A stretch of DNA of 64,000 bases, from the NCBI RefSeq assembly GCF_002210425.1, contig NZ_MWQK01000002.1, positions 372,001 to 436,000 of the forward strand, written 5' to 3'. Under the pieces are notes generated by a model that saw nothing but the letters and a program-made list of their open reading frames with translations, was not told the origin of the DNA and made no database searches. A program made the position numbers and the translations under genes. The DNA is from Fibrobacter sp. UWB2. GTDB taxonomy: Bacteria > Fibrobacterota > Fibrobacteria > Fibrobacterales > Fibrobacteraceae. Positions 1 through 7,707 of this stretch are shown here, piece after piece. Each line of letters opens with the position of its first letter. The stretch's first letter is position 1.

Positions 1-1386
1 CGGTAGCGGATATTTCCTCAAGTTGAGCATGTCGTTGTAATGAATCAATGATTCTATGAATCCGAGAATTTCTACAGCGAGCAAAATGACGCTTCCTATT
101 ACGGCGATGTTTCCGAATGCAAATGGGATGGAACATGTCATTCGCCAGCAAAGGTAAATCAAGGTACAAATAGTTCCTATAATCAGTACGGCGTTTCTCC
201 AAAAACTTGGCTTGCGTACTTTATCTTCGGTGTGCCCGTATTTGTATAATTGCGTATAGGTCTTGATTTGGTTTCTTTTTAAATTTTTTAGAACGATTTT
301 TGTTACTGTTAATAATAAAACGATAATGAGCGCCGGTGCAGCAAATATAAGCCAAAGCATGTAGGGCTTCGTTCGTGACATCAACTTGAAATCGGAAGTG
401 ATGCTTTTGTCGGGTATAATCGAATCGACATCTTCTTTGCGTATAATTGCTCGTGCGAGTTTCCCGTAATATGTCAAATCTTTTTCGGTCAGGTGTTCTA
501 ATGCGCGAGAATCCGAATTGACAATGGCGCAAGTTTCATCTTTGTTGGATAAACTCCAAATTGTATAATTTAGATGTAATGAATCGACAAGGCTGTACCA
601 TTTTTTGACGCTTTCCAAGTCAATATGCCCATCGCCATCTTCTTCGCAGAGACCGCTTTCGGTAATGAAAATGGGCGTGCCTGAGGCTACGACTTTTCTA
701 AGCTTTTGGCGAAAATCATCTTTGTGCGAGGCCGCGTAAAAATGGAACACGTACATGACATTTTTAAATTCCAAAGGATCCTTGGCAGGGAATTGAATTT
801 CTCGACTGTAGTTCGGTGTTCCGACAAGAATCAATGCATCGGGATTGTATCTGCGGATGACGGGAATGATCAGATTTGAATATTCCTTGATGTCGTCCCA
901 AGTGGTATTGCCGTTGGGTTCGTTGCAGATTTCGAAAATGACATTGGGAATATTGGCGTATTTTTTTGCAATCTTGTTAAAAAAATCGATTGCTTCAGCA
1001 AGGTTTTCGTTGGGATTATTGTCTTGTAAAATGTGCCAGTCGATGATGACATACATGTCGTTTGCGATGGCGAGTTCGACACCTTTTTCGAGAATTTCCA
1101 AATTTTTCTTTTTGTTACCGTTGCAGTAGTCGTAAGAATACATGGCGAGTCGAATCAAGTTGGTGTTCCACTCGGAACTGATTTGGCGGAAAAGACCTTG
1201 ATTGACGTATTTAGGGAACCAAGTGAGCCCGTGTGTGCTGAATCCCTTGAGAACGGCTAGATTGCCTTTGTGGTCGTAGAGGTTTGAACCTACAACGTGG
1301 AGCTTCCCATGTGTGGATGGTCGGGCAACATTGGCGTTCGCAAAAACAGCAAATACGAATAAAAACGCTAAAATAAATCTCGCCAT
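1..1386 (-). CDS. GH5 endoglucanase-like domain fused to start of a GT2 (cellulose synthase-like) membrane protein, partial
   Basis: The frame is open from ATG 1386 to the window edge (462 codons), so the C-terminus is missing. Residues 1-20 look like a signal peptide ending in ANA. Residues 25-310 read as a GH5 (subfamily 2-like) domain: GFSTHGLTWFP at 48-58, acid/base Glu156 in CNEP, His215 in VFHFY, nucleophile Glu243 in FITESG, and TIWSLSNK at 275-282. Three hydrophobic segments follow (about 343-362, 397-417, 423-442), containing YLCWRMT and ending LRKYPLP, which resemble the N-terminal membrane region of GT2 beta-glucan synthases. Inference: a periplasmic glucanase tethered to a polysaccharide synthase. 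The GT2 catalytic motifs would lie outside the window and were not seen. An alternative is a membrane-anchored GH5 with an unrelated C-terminal part. Confidence 0.75.
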   Translation of the reverse strand, partial: MARFILAFLFVFAVFANANVARPSTHGKLHVVGSNLYDHKGNLAVLKGFSTHGLTWFPKYVNQGLFRQISSEWNTNLIRLAMYSYDYCNGNKKKNLEILEKGVELAIANDMYVIIDWHILQDNNPNENLAEAIDFFNKIAKKYANIPNVIFEICNEPNGNTTWDDIKEYSNLIIPVIRRYNPDALILVGTPNYSREIQFPAKDPLEFKNVMYVFHFYAASHKDDFRQKLRKVVASGTPIFITESGLCEEDGDGHIDLESVKKWYSLVDSLHLNYTIWSLSNKDETCAIVNSDSRALEHLTEKDLTYYGKLARAIIRKEDVDSIIPDKSITSDFKLMSRTKPYMLWLIFAAPALIIVLLLTVTKIVLKNLKRNQIKTYTQLYKYGHTEDKVRKPSFWRNAVLIIGTICTLIYLCWRMTCSIPFAFGNIAVIGSVILLAVEILGFIESLIHYNDMLNLRKYPLP

Positions 1387-1485
1387 AAAAATTCCCCTTC
1401 TTATAAAAATAAAGATAAGCAAAAAAAATAAAAATCGCACTCGCAAAGCGAGTGCTGCTGAAAAAAAAGGACTTTTTTTAATTTT

Positions 1486-2331
1486 TTACTTTATGAAAAT
1501 CAATCCCAATATACCGACTGCCCAGACGTACCAAGCGAAGTGCTGGAACTTGCCTTTCTGGACAAAGTTCATGAGCCACTTGAGGGCGATGATTCCGAAG
1601 ATAAATGCGACAATCATGCCGACTAAGAGTTCCGGGGTGAATCCGCCGGCGTCAACGCACTTCAAAGCCTTTTCCGGGTTGAGGAGCGCTTTTTCCGGAG
1701 TCATTGTCTGGCACTTGATCCACTTGATGCAATCGAGAAGTGCTGCACCGCCAACGGCCGGAATGCTCATGAGGAAGCTGAACTCGCCGGCGTACTTGCG
1801 GTTCACGCCCATGAACATCATAGCGCTGATGGTCGAACCGCTGCGGCTGATGCCCGGAATGCAAGCGATGCCCTGCACGGTGCCGGTCACGAGAGCGCGC
1901 CACCAGTTCATCTTGACGCCTTCGTTATCCGGGTGCTTGGCGCCGGTCGGGCCCCACTGCGATGTGAAAAGCAAAAGACCGGTGAAAAGTTCTGCAACGC
2001 AGACGGCGCGCGGATTTTCGAACAGGCTTTCGAGTGCGTCCTTGAAGCCGAGGCCGATGAGTGCTGTCGGGATGCTAGCGAGAATGATGTAGCCCGCTTC
2101 GCGGAGCTGGTCTCGGTCACGGCGGAGGCATCCGACGATGATGTCTGTAATCTTCTTGTGGAACACCACGAAGATTGAAAGCAGTGTGCCTGCGTGGAGC
2201 ATGATGTCGAAGAACATGCCTGCTTCGTTCATGCCTAAAAGTTCGTGCCCGAGCACTAAATGGCCGGAGCTAGAGATGGGGAGGAATTCGGCGAGGCCCT
2301 GCAACAGGCCGAGAATGATAGATTCGAACAT
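1486..2331 (-). CDS. uppP: Undecaprenyl-diphosphatase UppP (BacA)
   Basis: This is an integral inner-membrane phosphatase that dephosphorylates undecaprenyl pyrophosphate, recycling the lipid carrier for peptidoglycan and surface polysaccharides. The 281-residue length fits the family. Both family signatures are present: GLAEFLPISSSGHLVLG at residues 12-28 and GISRSGS at 160-166, which carry the catalytic Glu, Ser and Arg residues. Hydrophobic helices run through the whole protein. It lies just upstream of the GH5-GT2 gene on the same strand, about 100 bases away, but an operon is not proven. The gene for the next step of lipid carrier use, mraY, lies elsewhere in the window. Confidence 0.96.
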   Translation of the reverse strand: MFESIILGLLQGLAEFLPISSSGHLVLGHELLGMNEAGMFFDIMLHAGTLLSIFVVFHKKITDIIVGCLRRDRDQLREAGYIILASIPTALIGLGFKDALESLFENPRAVCVAELFTGLLLFTSQWGPTGAKHPDNEGVKMNWWRALVTGTVQGIACIPGISRSGSTISAMMFMGVNRKYAGEFSFLMSIPAVGGAALLDCIKWIKCQTMTPEKALLNPEKALKCVDAGGFTPELLVGMIVAFIFGIIALKWLMNFVQKGKFQHFAWYVWAVGILGLIFIK

Positions 2332-2384
2332 AGTAAGGTAAATGTAGTAAATTAGTTTTCCGAACTATTGCTATCTTCACAACC

Positions 2385-3110
2385 ATGTGCAAGCGTTTTC
2401 TCCTTTGTTTTCATGATTTAAGCATCTGGAACTACCAGAAAGTGACTCCGATTCTTGAAGAGCTCAAGGAATTGGCCGGAGGGCCTTTTAGCTTACTTGT
2501 AATTCCCGATACGGAGAACGCTACAGACGAAGCCATTGAAAATTTTCGCGCTGCTCTCGTGAAGCTCAAGTCCGAAGGATTTGAACTTGCGTTGCATGGC
2601 TTTAAGCATAAAGCCGAATTCAGCCAGGGCCGCAGCTATGCGGGGCTTGTGGGTATGAATCTCACGGGAGGCGAGGCTGAATTTGCGGGGCTTTCCGAAT
2701 ATGAATCGAGCCGCCTTTTGCAAGCGGCCCTAGAATCTTGGAAAAAGTTATTTGCTGATGAAAACGGAAATGCGGACGCGCCTGTGGCGTTTGTTCCGCC
2801 GACTTGGTTTAGCAACAAGTTCTTGCAAGGTCAAGTCCGTGCAGAAAAAATGTTGTACGAAGACCGCTTCTCGCTTACGACTGCTGAAGGTGTCCGCTAT
2901 GCATCGCCTGTGGCCAGTTTTGCGGGCATTCCGAAATCAACAGAAAAGGCTGCTTTTCTGTATGCCGAAGGCATTTTGAAAATCCCGTTCGGCGTTCCAC
3001 GTATTGCCGTCCATCCGGTGGATTTCCCGCGTCTGAACGACAAAATTCGTGACCTTATTCGGCTTGCGCTTGGCTGCAAGCGCCGCCTTACGCTTTACCG
3101 CGAACTTTAG
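2385..3110 (+). CDS. DUF2334 / polysaccharide deacetylase-like protein
   Basis: A 241-residue protein without signal peptide. The start CFHDLSIWN, the segment FSLLVIPD and the later FELALHGFKHK resemble the DUF2334 group of the carbohydrate esterase 4 / NodB-like fold, whose members are predicted deacetylases of polysaccharides or oligosaccharides. The Asp in FHD and the His in LHGFKHK would be the metal-binding residues if the assignment is right. It is divergent from uppP (54 bases between the starts) and convergent with the M23 peptidase gene, whose stop it overlaps by four bases. The substrate is unknown. Confidence 0.7.
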   Translation: MCKRFLLCFHDLSIWNYQKVTPILEELKELAGGPFSLLVIPDTENATDEAIENFRAALVKLKSEGFELALHGFKHKAEFSQGRSYAGLVGMNLTGGEAEFAGLSEYESSRLLQAALESWKKLFADENGNADAPVAFVPPTWFSNKFLQGQVRAEKMLYEDRFSLTTAEGVRYASPVASFAGIPKSTEKAAFLYAEGILKIPFGVPRIAVHPVDFPRLNDKIRDLIRLALGCKRRLTLYREL

Positions 3111-5113
3111 AATCCCGGAATTGTAATATCCCTCTTAGTCTTGCGTTTGGAATCGTCCGTGATTTCAACGGTGATTGTTTCGCCTGCGTCGGGGAGTGCG
3201 TCTCCGAGAAGGATGATTTCTCTAGGTTCGGAATCGTATTCTGCGGCAATCCACTTGTTCTTGTACTTGACGCTGATGGCGTTCCCGTCCGGGATGCCTG
3301 CGTATCTGGAGTAAAGCGGAATCTTCAATGCAGATTGGTACATGCCTGCGACAAGCGTTTCTGCCCAGTAGGGGAATCCGAGAGAGAATCCGTCTTCGTC
3401 TGTGATGTTGGCTAGGTCTCTAAGTTCGTTTGTTGTGGCGCAACGATTCTTCCCACCTGTCTGCTTTTCAAAGTAGAACCAGCGGCGTGACGTTTCGCCG
3501 AGCCAGTAGAGCGGGGCGGAGTTGTCGTCGTTTTCGATGCATACATTCCACTTGCCGTAGAATTGCAATCCCTTCGGGTGGAATTCGTAAAAGTCTACGC
3601 TATCTGTTTGATTGCGCGTGACGGCGAGGACTCTCTGCGATGTGTCGCCAACAACCGGAATGCCCGAAATCTTCTGGGAAATCTTCACGTTACCGACTTT
3701 GGTATACCAGTTGATGTTCGTTTTGTACTTGCCGTAAGGATAAATTGAAATCAGTTCGTTCACGCTGCGGCCTGTGCCTGTAGAGCCTGCATCGGCGCTG
3801 TAGCGGATGAATCTTGTTTCGGGGAATGTCTCGACGATTTTTCCTATCGGGAGCGGCTTGCTGTGATCGAAAATCTTGCAGAGGTCGTTGTTGATGGGCT
3901 GTTCGTCCTTGTTCAAAGCGGCGAACTTGTAGCCGGATTCGCAACGGTAAATGTCGAGCATGCTCTTACTCAAGAACGTGTAAAGAGGCGTGTTCTGGTT
4001 TTTAGTAAGAACGAGCTTGCCATTGTCCTTGCAAGACTGGTGGAAATTGAATTCGCGTCTGATAACGTGTCCACTAAAATCTTCGACTTCAAGCCTGTAG
4101 GTGGAAATGGGGCCGAGCTTTGCATCGATGTAGTGCCAATCGCCTGCGGTGTCGGCTTCTTCTGCCCAAAGAAGTTCGTTGCGGATGTCAAGCATCTTTT
4201 TATAGCTGAGGTTGTCCATAACTTTGCTATAAATCTTGTCGTCGTAGCGCCACAGTTCTAGACGGCGGATGGCCATCGGGTTATCTTTGGGTTCGCGGCT
4301 GTAGTCGGCAATCTTGATGGCCATGGACAAGTTGAACTCGTTCTTGACGGGTGTTTCGACACAACCGTTACGGAGGGATTCGTCAGTCGTGAGCGAAAGT
4401 TCGTTCCCTTGCCAAACGGCAACTCCGAAAATCTGCGGTGCAATCGTGTCGAGGCACTTGACACCGAGCTGGCATGGCGATGTAACGTCGTCTTTGTTCA
4501 GGCGGACTTCGAGGTGCAAGTGCGGATTTCCGATTCCGGTGCTTCCCGAGAAGGTAAGCGTATCGCCCTTGCGGAAACGGAGGTTCGGCTTGATGGAAAC
4601 GTCATTACTCTTGGTCGCGTACTGCTTTTGTTTGATCAGGTCTTCTACGGTCGAGGTAAAGCTACTTTGGTGGGCGAATACCCAGGTCTTTCCGCTTTCG
4701 CCTTCAAAGAACATGACTTTGCCATAACCGAATGGGGAGGTCTTGATTTCTTTGATGTAGCCGTTTTCGGGAGCGTAGATGGGCCAGCCTTCTTCCATTT
4801 GTGTGGAGAAGTCGATGCCGGCGTGGTAGCGGGTGCCACGGTTTTCGCCGAATGATGATGTGAGGTAGGCGTCGCGGTTGAACGGATCGTATTTAAAAGG
4901 CTCAACGTAAGATTCCGAAACCAGTTCGGCCGGCGGGGCTGCCCTTTCGGAAAAGTCCGTGTTGTCGAGTTTTGCACCTCGTTGGACGGCGATGCAGTCC
5001 TCATAAGCGAACGCGTCCATCTTGGATGCGTCGCAGACGGTGCTTGCGTTATCGGCGAAGCAGAGAGCTCCGGCGGTGAGTATGAATGACGAAATTTTTG
5101 TAAGCCTGACCAT
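3107..5113 (-). CDS. Secreted M23 (LytM-type) metallopeptidase
   Basis: A 668-residue exported protein with an N-terminal signal peptide (residues 1-20, ending CFA). The M23 domain lies at about 80-210: SSFGENRGTRYHAGID gives the zinc ligands His97 and Asp101, His148 sits in VFAHQS, and HLHLEVR gives His198 and His200. All expected ligand and catalytic positions are kept, so endopeptidase activity on peptidoglycan cross-links, or on other proteins, is likely. The remaining 450 residues form a large C-terminal region that I do not recognise; it is probably beta-rich and extracytoplasmic. The final codons overlap the convergent DUF2334 gene by four bases. Confidence 0.88.
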   Translation of the reverse strand: MVRLTKISSFILTAGALCFADNASTVCDASKMDAFAYEDCIAVQRGAKLDNTDFSERAAPPAELVSESYVEPFKYDPFNRDAYLTSSFGENRGTRYHAGIDFSTQMEEGWPIYAPENGYIKEIKTSPFGYGKVMFFEGESGKTWVFAHQSSFTSTVEDLIKQKQYATKSNDVSIKPNLRFRKGDTLTFSGSTGIGNPHLHLEVRLNKDDVTSPCQLGVKCLDTIAPQIFGVAVWQGNELSLTTDESLRNGCVETPVKNEFNLSMAIKIADYSREPKDNPMAIRRLELWRYDDKIYSKVMDNLSYKKMLDIRNELLWAEEADTAGDWHYIDAKLGPISTYRLEVEDFSGHVIRREFNFHQSCKDNGKLVLTKNQNTPLYTFLSKSMLDIYRCESGYKFAALNKDEQPINNDLCKIFDHSKPLPIGKIVETFPETRFIRYSADAGSTGTGRSVNELISIYPYGKYKTNINWYTKVGNVKISQKISGIPVVGDTSQRVLAVTRNQTDSVDFYEFHPKGLQFYGKWNVCIENDDNSAPLYWLGETSRRWFYFEKQTGGKNRCATTNELRDLANITDEDGFSLGFPYWAETLVAGMYQSALKIPLYSRYAGIPDGNAISVKYKNKWIAAEYDSEPREIILLGDALPDAGETITVEITDDSKRKTKRDITIPGF

Positions 5114-5233
5114 AATGTTGAATAAAATACAAAAATATTATTTTATAATGACAGGCCTACTGAAAAAAGTAATGGATTTTCGGGGTGTTTTTTCAACGTA
5201 TTTAATTTGGCTATAACTGGGTATACATTTTGA

Positions 5234-5270
5234 ACAAAAAAAAGAAAGACCCGCTTTTTAGCGAGTCTTT
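5234..5270 (-). terminator. Intrinsic terminator of tRNA-Ala
   Basis: Read on the minus strand, stem AAAGACTCGC pairs with GCGGGTCTTT around a TAAAAA loop and is followed by a run of T. It begins four bases after the tRNA 3' end. Confidence 0.85.
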
Positions 5271-5274
5271 TTAG

Positions 5275-5347
5275 TGGAGCTAAGGAGAGTCGAACTCCTG
5301 ACCTCCTGCATGCCATGCAGGCGCTCTACCAACTGAGCTATAACCCC
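5275..5347 (-). tRNA. tRNA-Ala (anticodon GGC)
   Basis: A 73-base cloverleaf on the minus strand. The acceptor GGGGTTA pairs with TAGCTCC (with G-T pairs), the D-arm contains AGCTCAGTTGGTAGAGC, the anticodon stem CCTGC/GCAGG holds loop ATGGCAT with anticodon GGC, and the T-arm has the TTCGA core. The discriminator base is A, and the CCA end is not encoded. A strong promoter lies just upstream and a terminator just downstream, so it is a monocistronic tRNA. Confidence 0.96.
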
Positions 5348-5360
5348 GAGGACGCGCACA

Positions 5361-5389
5361 AATATAGAATGAGTTGTTGTGCGTGTCAA
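5361..5389 (-). promoter_or_regulatory. Sigma-70 type promoter of tRNA-Ala
   Basis: On the minus strand, TTGACA (5389-5384) and TATATT (5366-5361) are separated by 17 bases. The ten bases after the -10 box read TGTGCGCGTC, and the identical string follows the -10 box of tRNA-Pro. A GC-rich discriminator of this kind is typical of stringently controlled stable-RNA promoters. Confidence 0.85.
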
Positions 5390-5439
5390 GGGTGCGTTTT
5401 GAAAAAACTGAAATTTTTTTCAAAATTGTTTTAAAAAAG

Positions 5440-5467
5440 AGATCCCCGCTCGGAGGCGGGGATGACA
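5440..5467. repeat. Dispersed palindromic repeat, copy 1
   Basis: AGATCCCCGC and GCGGGGATGACA arms flank a short loop. The same GAGATNCCCG...CGGGNATGACA layout recurs at 26737, 26778, 28177 and 30233. Confidence 0.8.
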
Positions 5468-5493
5468 TCGCGTAAAGACTGGCTTTTTGTCTA

Positions 5494-6042
5494 TTAAGCC
5501 TTTTCGATCGTGACGGATTCGATAATCACGTCGTCGTACGGGCGGTCCATACGGTCGGTATCGACACCGGCGATCTTGTCGAGCACATCGAAACCTTCGT
5601 AAAGCTGGCCGAATACGGAGTAGCCGTCAGCCGGGCCCGGACCGCACTGTTCGTGGTCGAGGAAGTGCACGTTGTTACCATGAACGATGAAGAACTGGCT
5701 GCCAATGGAGTGCGGCATGGAAGTCTTTGCCCAGCTGAGAGCGCCACGGACGTGGGTGAGGCGGCTGTCGTACTTGTCGCCGATGGTGGAACCCGGACCC
5801 TTTGCGGCGTGGCCACCGGTGCCGTTTTTACGTGTAAAGTCACCGCCCTGGATCATGAAGTCCTTGATGATGCGGTGGAACGGAGCGCCGTCGTACTTGC
5901 CCTGCTTTGCAAGTTCAATGAAGTTTGTGGCGCATTCGCCGACGATTTCTTCGAAAAGGCGGAGTTTCATGGTGCCATGGTTGGTTTTCATGATGGCGAT
6001 GGTTTCGCCTGCCTGCGGTTTGTCTAACTGATTAAATGCCAT
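5494..6042 (-). CDS. Cyclophilin-type peptidyl-prolyl cis-trans isomerase
   Basis: A 182-residue cytoplasmic cyclophilin that catalyses cis-trans isomerisation of X-Pro bonds. Family motifs are clear: PFHRIIKDFMIQGGDFT contains the catalytic Arg, then GSQFFIVHG, then a modified end VFGQLYEGFDVLDKIAGV. There is no signal peptide, so it resembles PpiB rather than periplasmic PpiA. An insertion rich in Gly and Lys (about residues 72-88) replaces the usual shorter loop. It is monocistronic, with tRNA-Ala downstream and the divergent pyr operon upstream. Confidence 0.94.
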   Translation of the reverse strand: MAFNQLDKPQAGETIAIMKTNHGTMKLRLFEEIVGECATNFIELAKQGKYDGAPFHRIIKDFMIQGGDFTRKNGTGGHAAKGPGSTIGDKYDSRLTHVRGALSWAKTSMPHSIGSQFFIVHGNNVHFLDHEQCGPGPADGYSVFGQLYEGFDVLDKIAGVDTDRMDRPYDDVIIESVTIEKA

Positions 6043-6172
6043 TTGGGGCTCCTGTAACTAGTGTTTTTTTGCCTATATATATAAAATTAAGGGGGTGTTT
6101 TACAACTAGCTAAGGCAAATAGCCCCTAAAAAAACTACATTCACCTAAAAATATGGTCAGGAAATTAAAAGA

Positions 6173-6196
6173 CTGAAGATTAACGATTAATAACTA
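6173..6196. repeat. Degenerate heptamer repeat upstream of pyrR
   Basis: Three consecutive 7-base units, CTGAAGA, TTAACGA and TTAATAA, followed by a partial CTAAGAC, fit the pattern YTRAYRA. They end about ten bases before the pyrR start. Similar heptamers are at 28234, 29430 and 58811. Confidence 0.5.
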
Positions 6197-6206
6197 AGAC
6201 TGTTTT

Positions 6207-6764
6207 ATGAACGATAACTGCAAAAAAGTAAGCGAGCTTCTTACGGCGCAGACGATGGAATTTGCGCTGGACGAAATGGCGGCGAAGATTGCGAAGATGC
6301 ATCCGTCCGCCGACAACATGATTGTGCTCGGCATGGCTAGCCGCGGAATTCCACTTGCCAAAAAGCTCACCGAGCGTCTTTCCCAGAAATTTGGCAAGCC
6401 CATTGAAATGGGCTGCCTCGATGCCACGTATTACCGTGACGACTTCCATTACCGCAAGAAGGTGGCGACCGAAATGCGCTTTACCGAAATGCCTGCTTCT
6501 GTGGAAGGCAAGACGGTCATTCTCGTGGATGACGTGCTCTACACGGGCCGTTCGGCTTTGGCTGCCATGCGCTCCATCTTGGACCTTGGCCGTCCGGCGG
6601 CGATTCGCCTTTGCGTGCTCGTGGACCGCGGACACCGCGAGCTCCCGATTGCGCCGGATTGTGCAGGCCTTACGGTCGAAACCGCTAGGAACCAGGAAGT
6701 CCGCGTGGCGATAGAACCTATTGATAAAGAAAATTCCGTTTATCTCGTAGAAGTGGAGGCGTAA
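6207..6764 (+). CDS. pyrR: PyrR, uracil phosphoribosyltransferase / pyr operon regulator
   Basis: A 185-residue type I phosphoribosyltransferase. The PRPP-binding loop VILVDDVLYTGRSA is at residues 104-117, and the following RPAAIRLCVLVDRGHRELPI is typical of PyrR rather than other PRTases. In many bacteria PyrR binds leader RNA in the presence of UMP to attenuate the pyr operon and also makes UMP from uracil and PRPP. It is the first gene of pyrR-pyrB-pyrC-like, with one base before the pyrB start. I could not draw a convincing attenuator in the 164-base leader, so the regulatory role here is inferred from family only. Confidence 0.93.
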   Translation: MNDNCKKVSELLTAQTMEFALDEMAAKIAKMHPSADNMIVLGMASRGIPLAKKLTERLSQKFGKPIEMGCLDATYYRDDFHYRKKVATEMRFTEMPASVEGKTVILVDDVLYTGRSALAAMRSILDLGRPAAIRLCVLVDRGHRELPIAPDCAGLTVETARNQEVRVAIEPIDKENSVYLVEVEA

Positions 6765-6765
6765 A

Positions 6766-7707
6766 GTGAGCGCTTTGGAAATTAAACACCTGTTTGGACT
6801 TCGTGGAGTGTCCAAGCATGATATCCGTCTGATTCTGGACCATGCAAAACAGTTCCGCGAAATTCTCGAACGTCCGGTCAAGAAAGTGCCGAGCCTCCGG
6901 GGCATGACGGTCGTGAACTTGTTCTTCGAGAACAGCACCCGTACGCGCACTAGCTTTGAACTTGCCGAAAAGCGCCTCTCTGCCGATACGGTGAACTTCG
7001 CAAGCTCGAATTCCAGCGTCAAGAAGGGCGAAACGCTCGTCGATACGCTCCGCAACATCGAAGCCATGAAGATTGACATCGTGGTCGTCCGTCACAAGGG
7101 GACGGGCGTGCCGAAGTTCCTTGCGGACAACAGCAACGCCATTATCGTGAACGCTGGCGACGGCGCCCATGAACACCCGACGCAGGCTCTCCTCGACATG
7201 CTTACAATCGAAGAAAAGCTTGGAACGCTCGAAGGCAAGAACGTCACGATCATTGGCGATATCCGCCATAGCCGTGTCGCCCGCAGTAACCTCTGGGGTA
7301 TGTCCACGATGGGCGCTCACGTGACGCTCTGTGGACCTTCGACACTTGTGCCGCGCAATACAGACCTCATGAACCATGTGACATGGGAACCGGATGTGAA
7401 GAAGGCTGTTGCAAACGCCGACGCTATCATTGCTCTCCGCTTGCAGAAAGAACGCATGGACGATGCTCTCCTCCCGAGCATGCGCGAATACCGCAATACG
7501 TTCGGCATCACGGAAGAACTCCTCGAATGCGCTAAGGACAAGGTCATCATCATGCACCCGGGTCCAATCAACCGCGGCGTGGAACTCGATTCCGACATCG
7601 CCGATGGCGAACATTCTGTAATTCTTGATCAGGTGACCAACGGTGTCGCCGTCCGTATGGCCGTTCTCTTCCTTTTGGCTGGAGGTCGCAACAATGAAAA
7701 TGCGTAA
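6766..7707 (+). CDS. pyrB: Aspartate carbamoyltransferase catalytic subunit
   Basis: This enzyme condenses carbamoyl phosphate and aspartate, the committed step of pyrimidine synthesis. Its 313 residues fit the family. The carbamoyl-phosphate signature FFENSTRTRTSFE spans residues 53-65, HPTQALLD follows in the middle, and HPGPINRG lies near the C-terminus. The start is GTG 6766, one base after the pyrR stop. The end overlaps the start of the dihydroorotase homologue by 14 bases, which suggests translational coupling and perhaps assembly of the two proteins. No pyrI regulatory-chain gene is adjacent. Confidence 0.96.
   Translation: MSALEIKHLFGLRGVSKHDIRLILDHAKQFREILERPVKKVPSLRGMTVVNLFFENSTRTRTSFELAEKRLSADTVNFASSNSSVKKGETLVDTLRNIEAMKIDIVVVRHKGTGVPKFLADNSNAIIVNAGDGAHEHPTQALLDMLTIEEKLGTLEGKNVTIIGDIRHSRVARSNLWGMSTMGAHVTLCGPSTLVPRNTDLMNHVTWEPDVKKAVANADAIIALRLQKERMDDALLPSMREYRNTFGITEELLECAKDKVIIMHPGPINRGVELDSDIADGEHSVILDQVTNGVAVRMAVLFLLAGGRNNENA

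Noticed and set aside
1313-2092. 259-codon plus-strand frame over the uppP gene
   Set aside because: Shadow of uppP and of the start of the GH5-GT2 gene.
6043-6206. PyrR-binding attenuator in the pyr leader
   Set aside because: No convincing anti-antiterminator or terminator pair could be drawn; only a degenerate heptamer repeat is seen.
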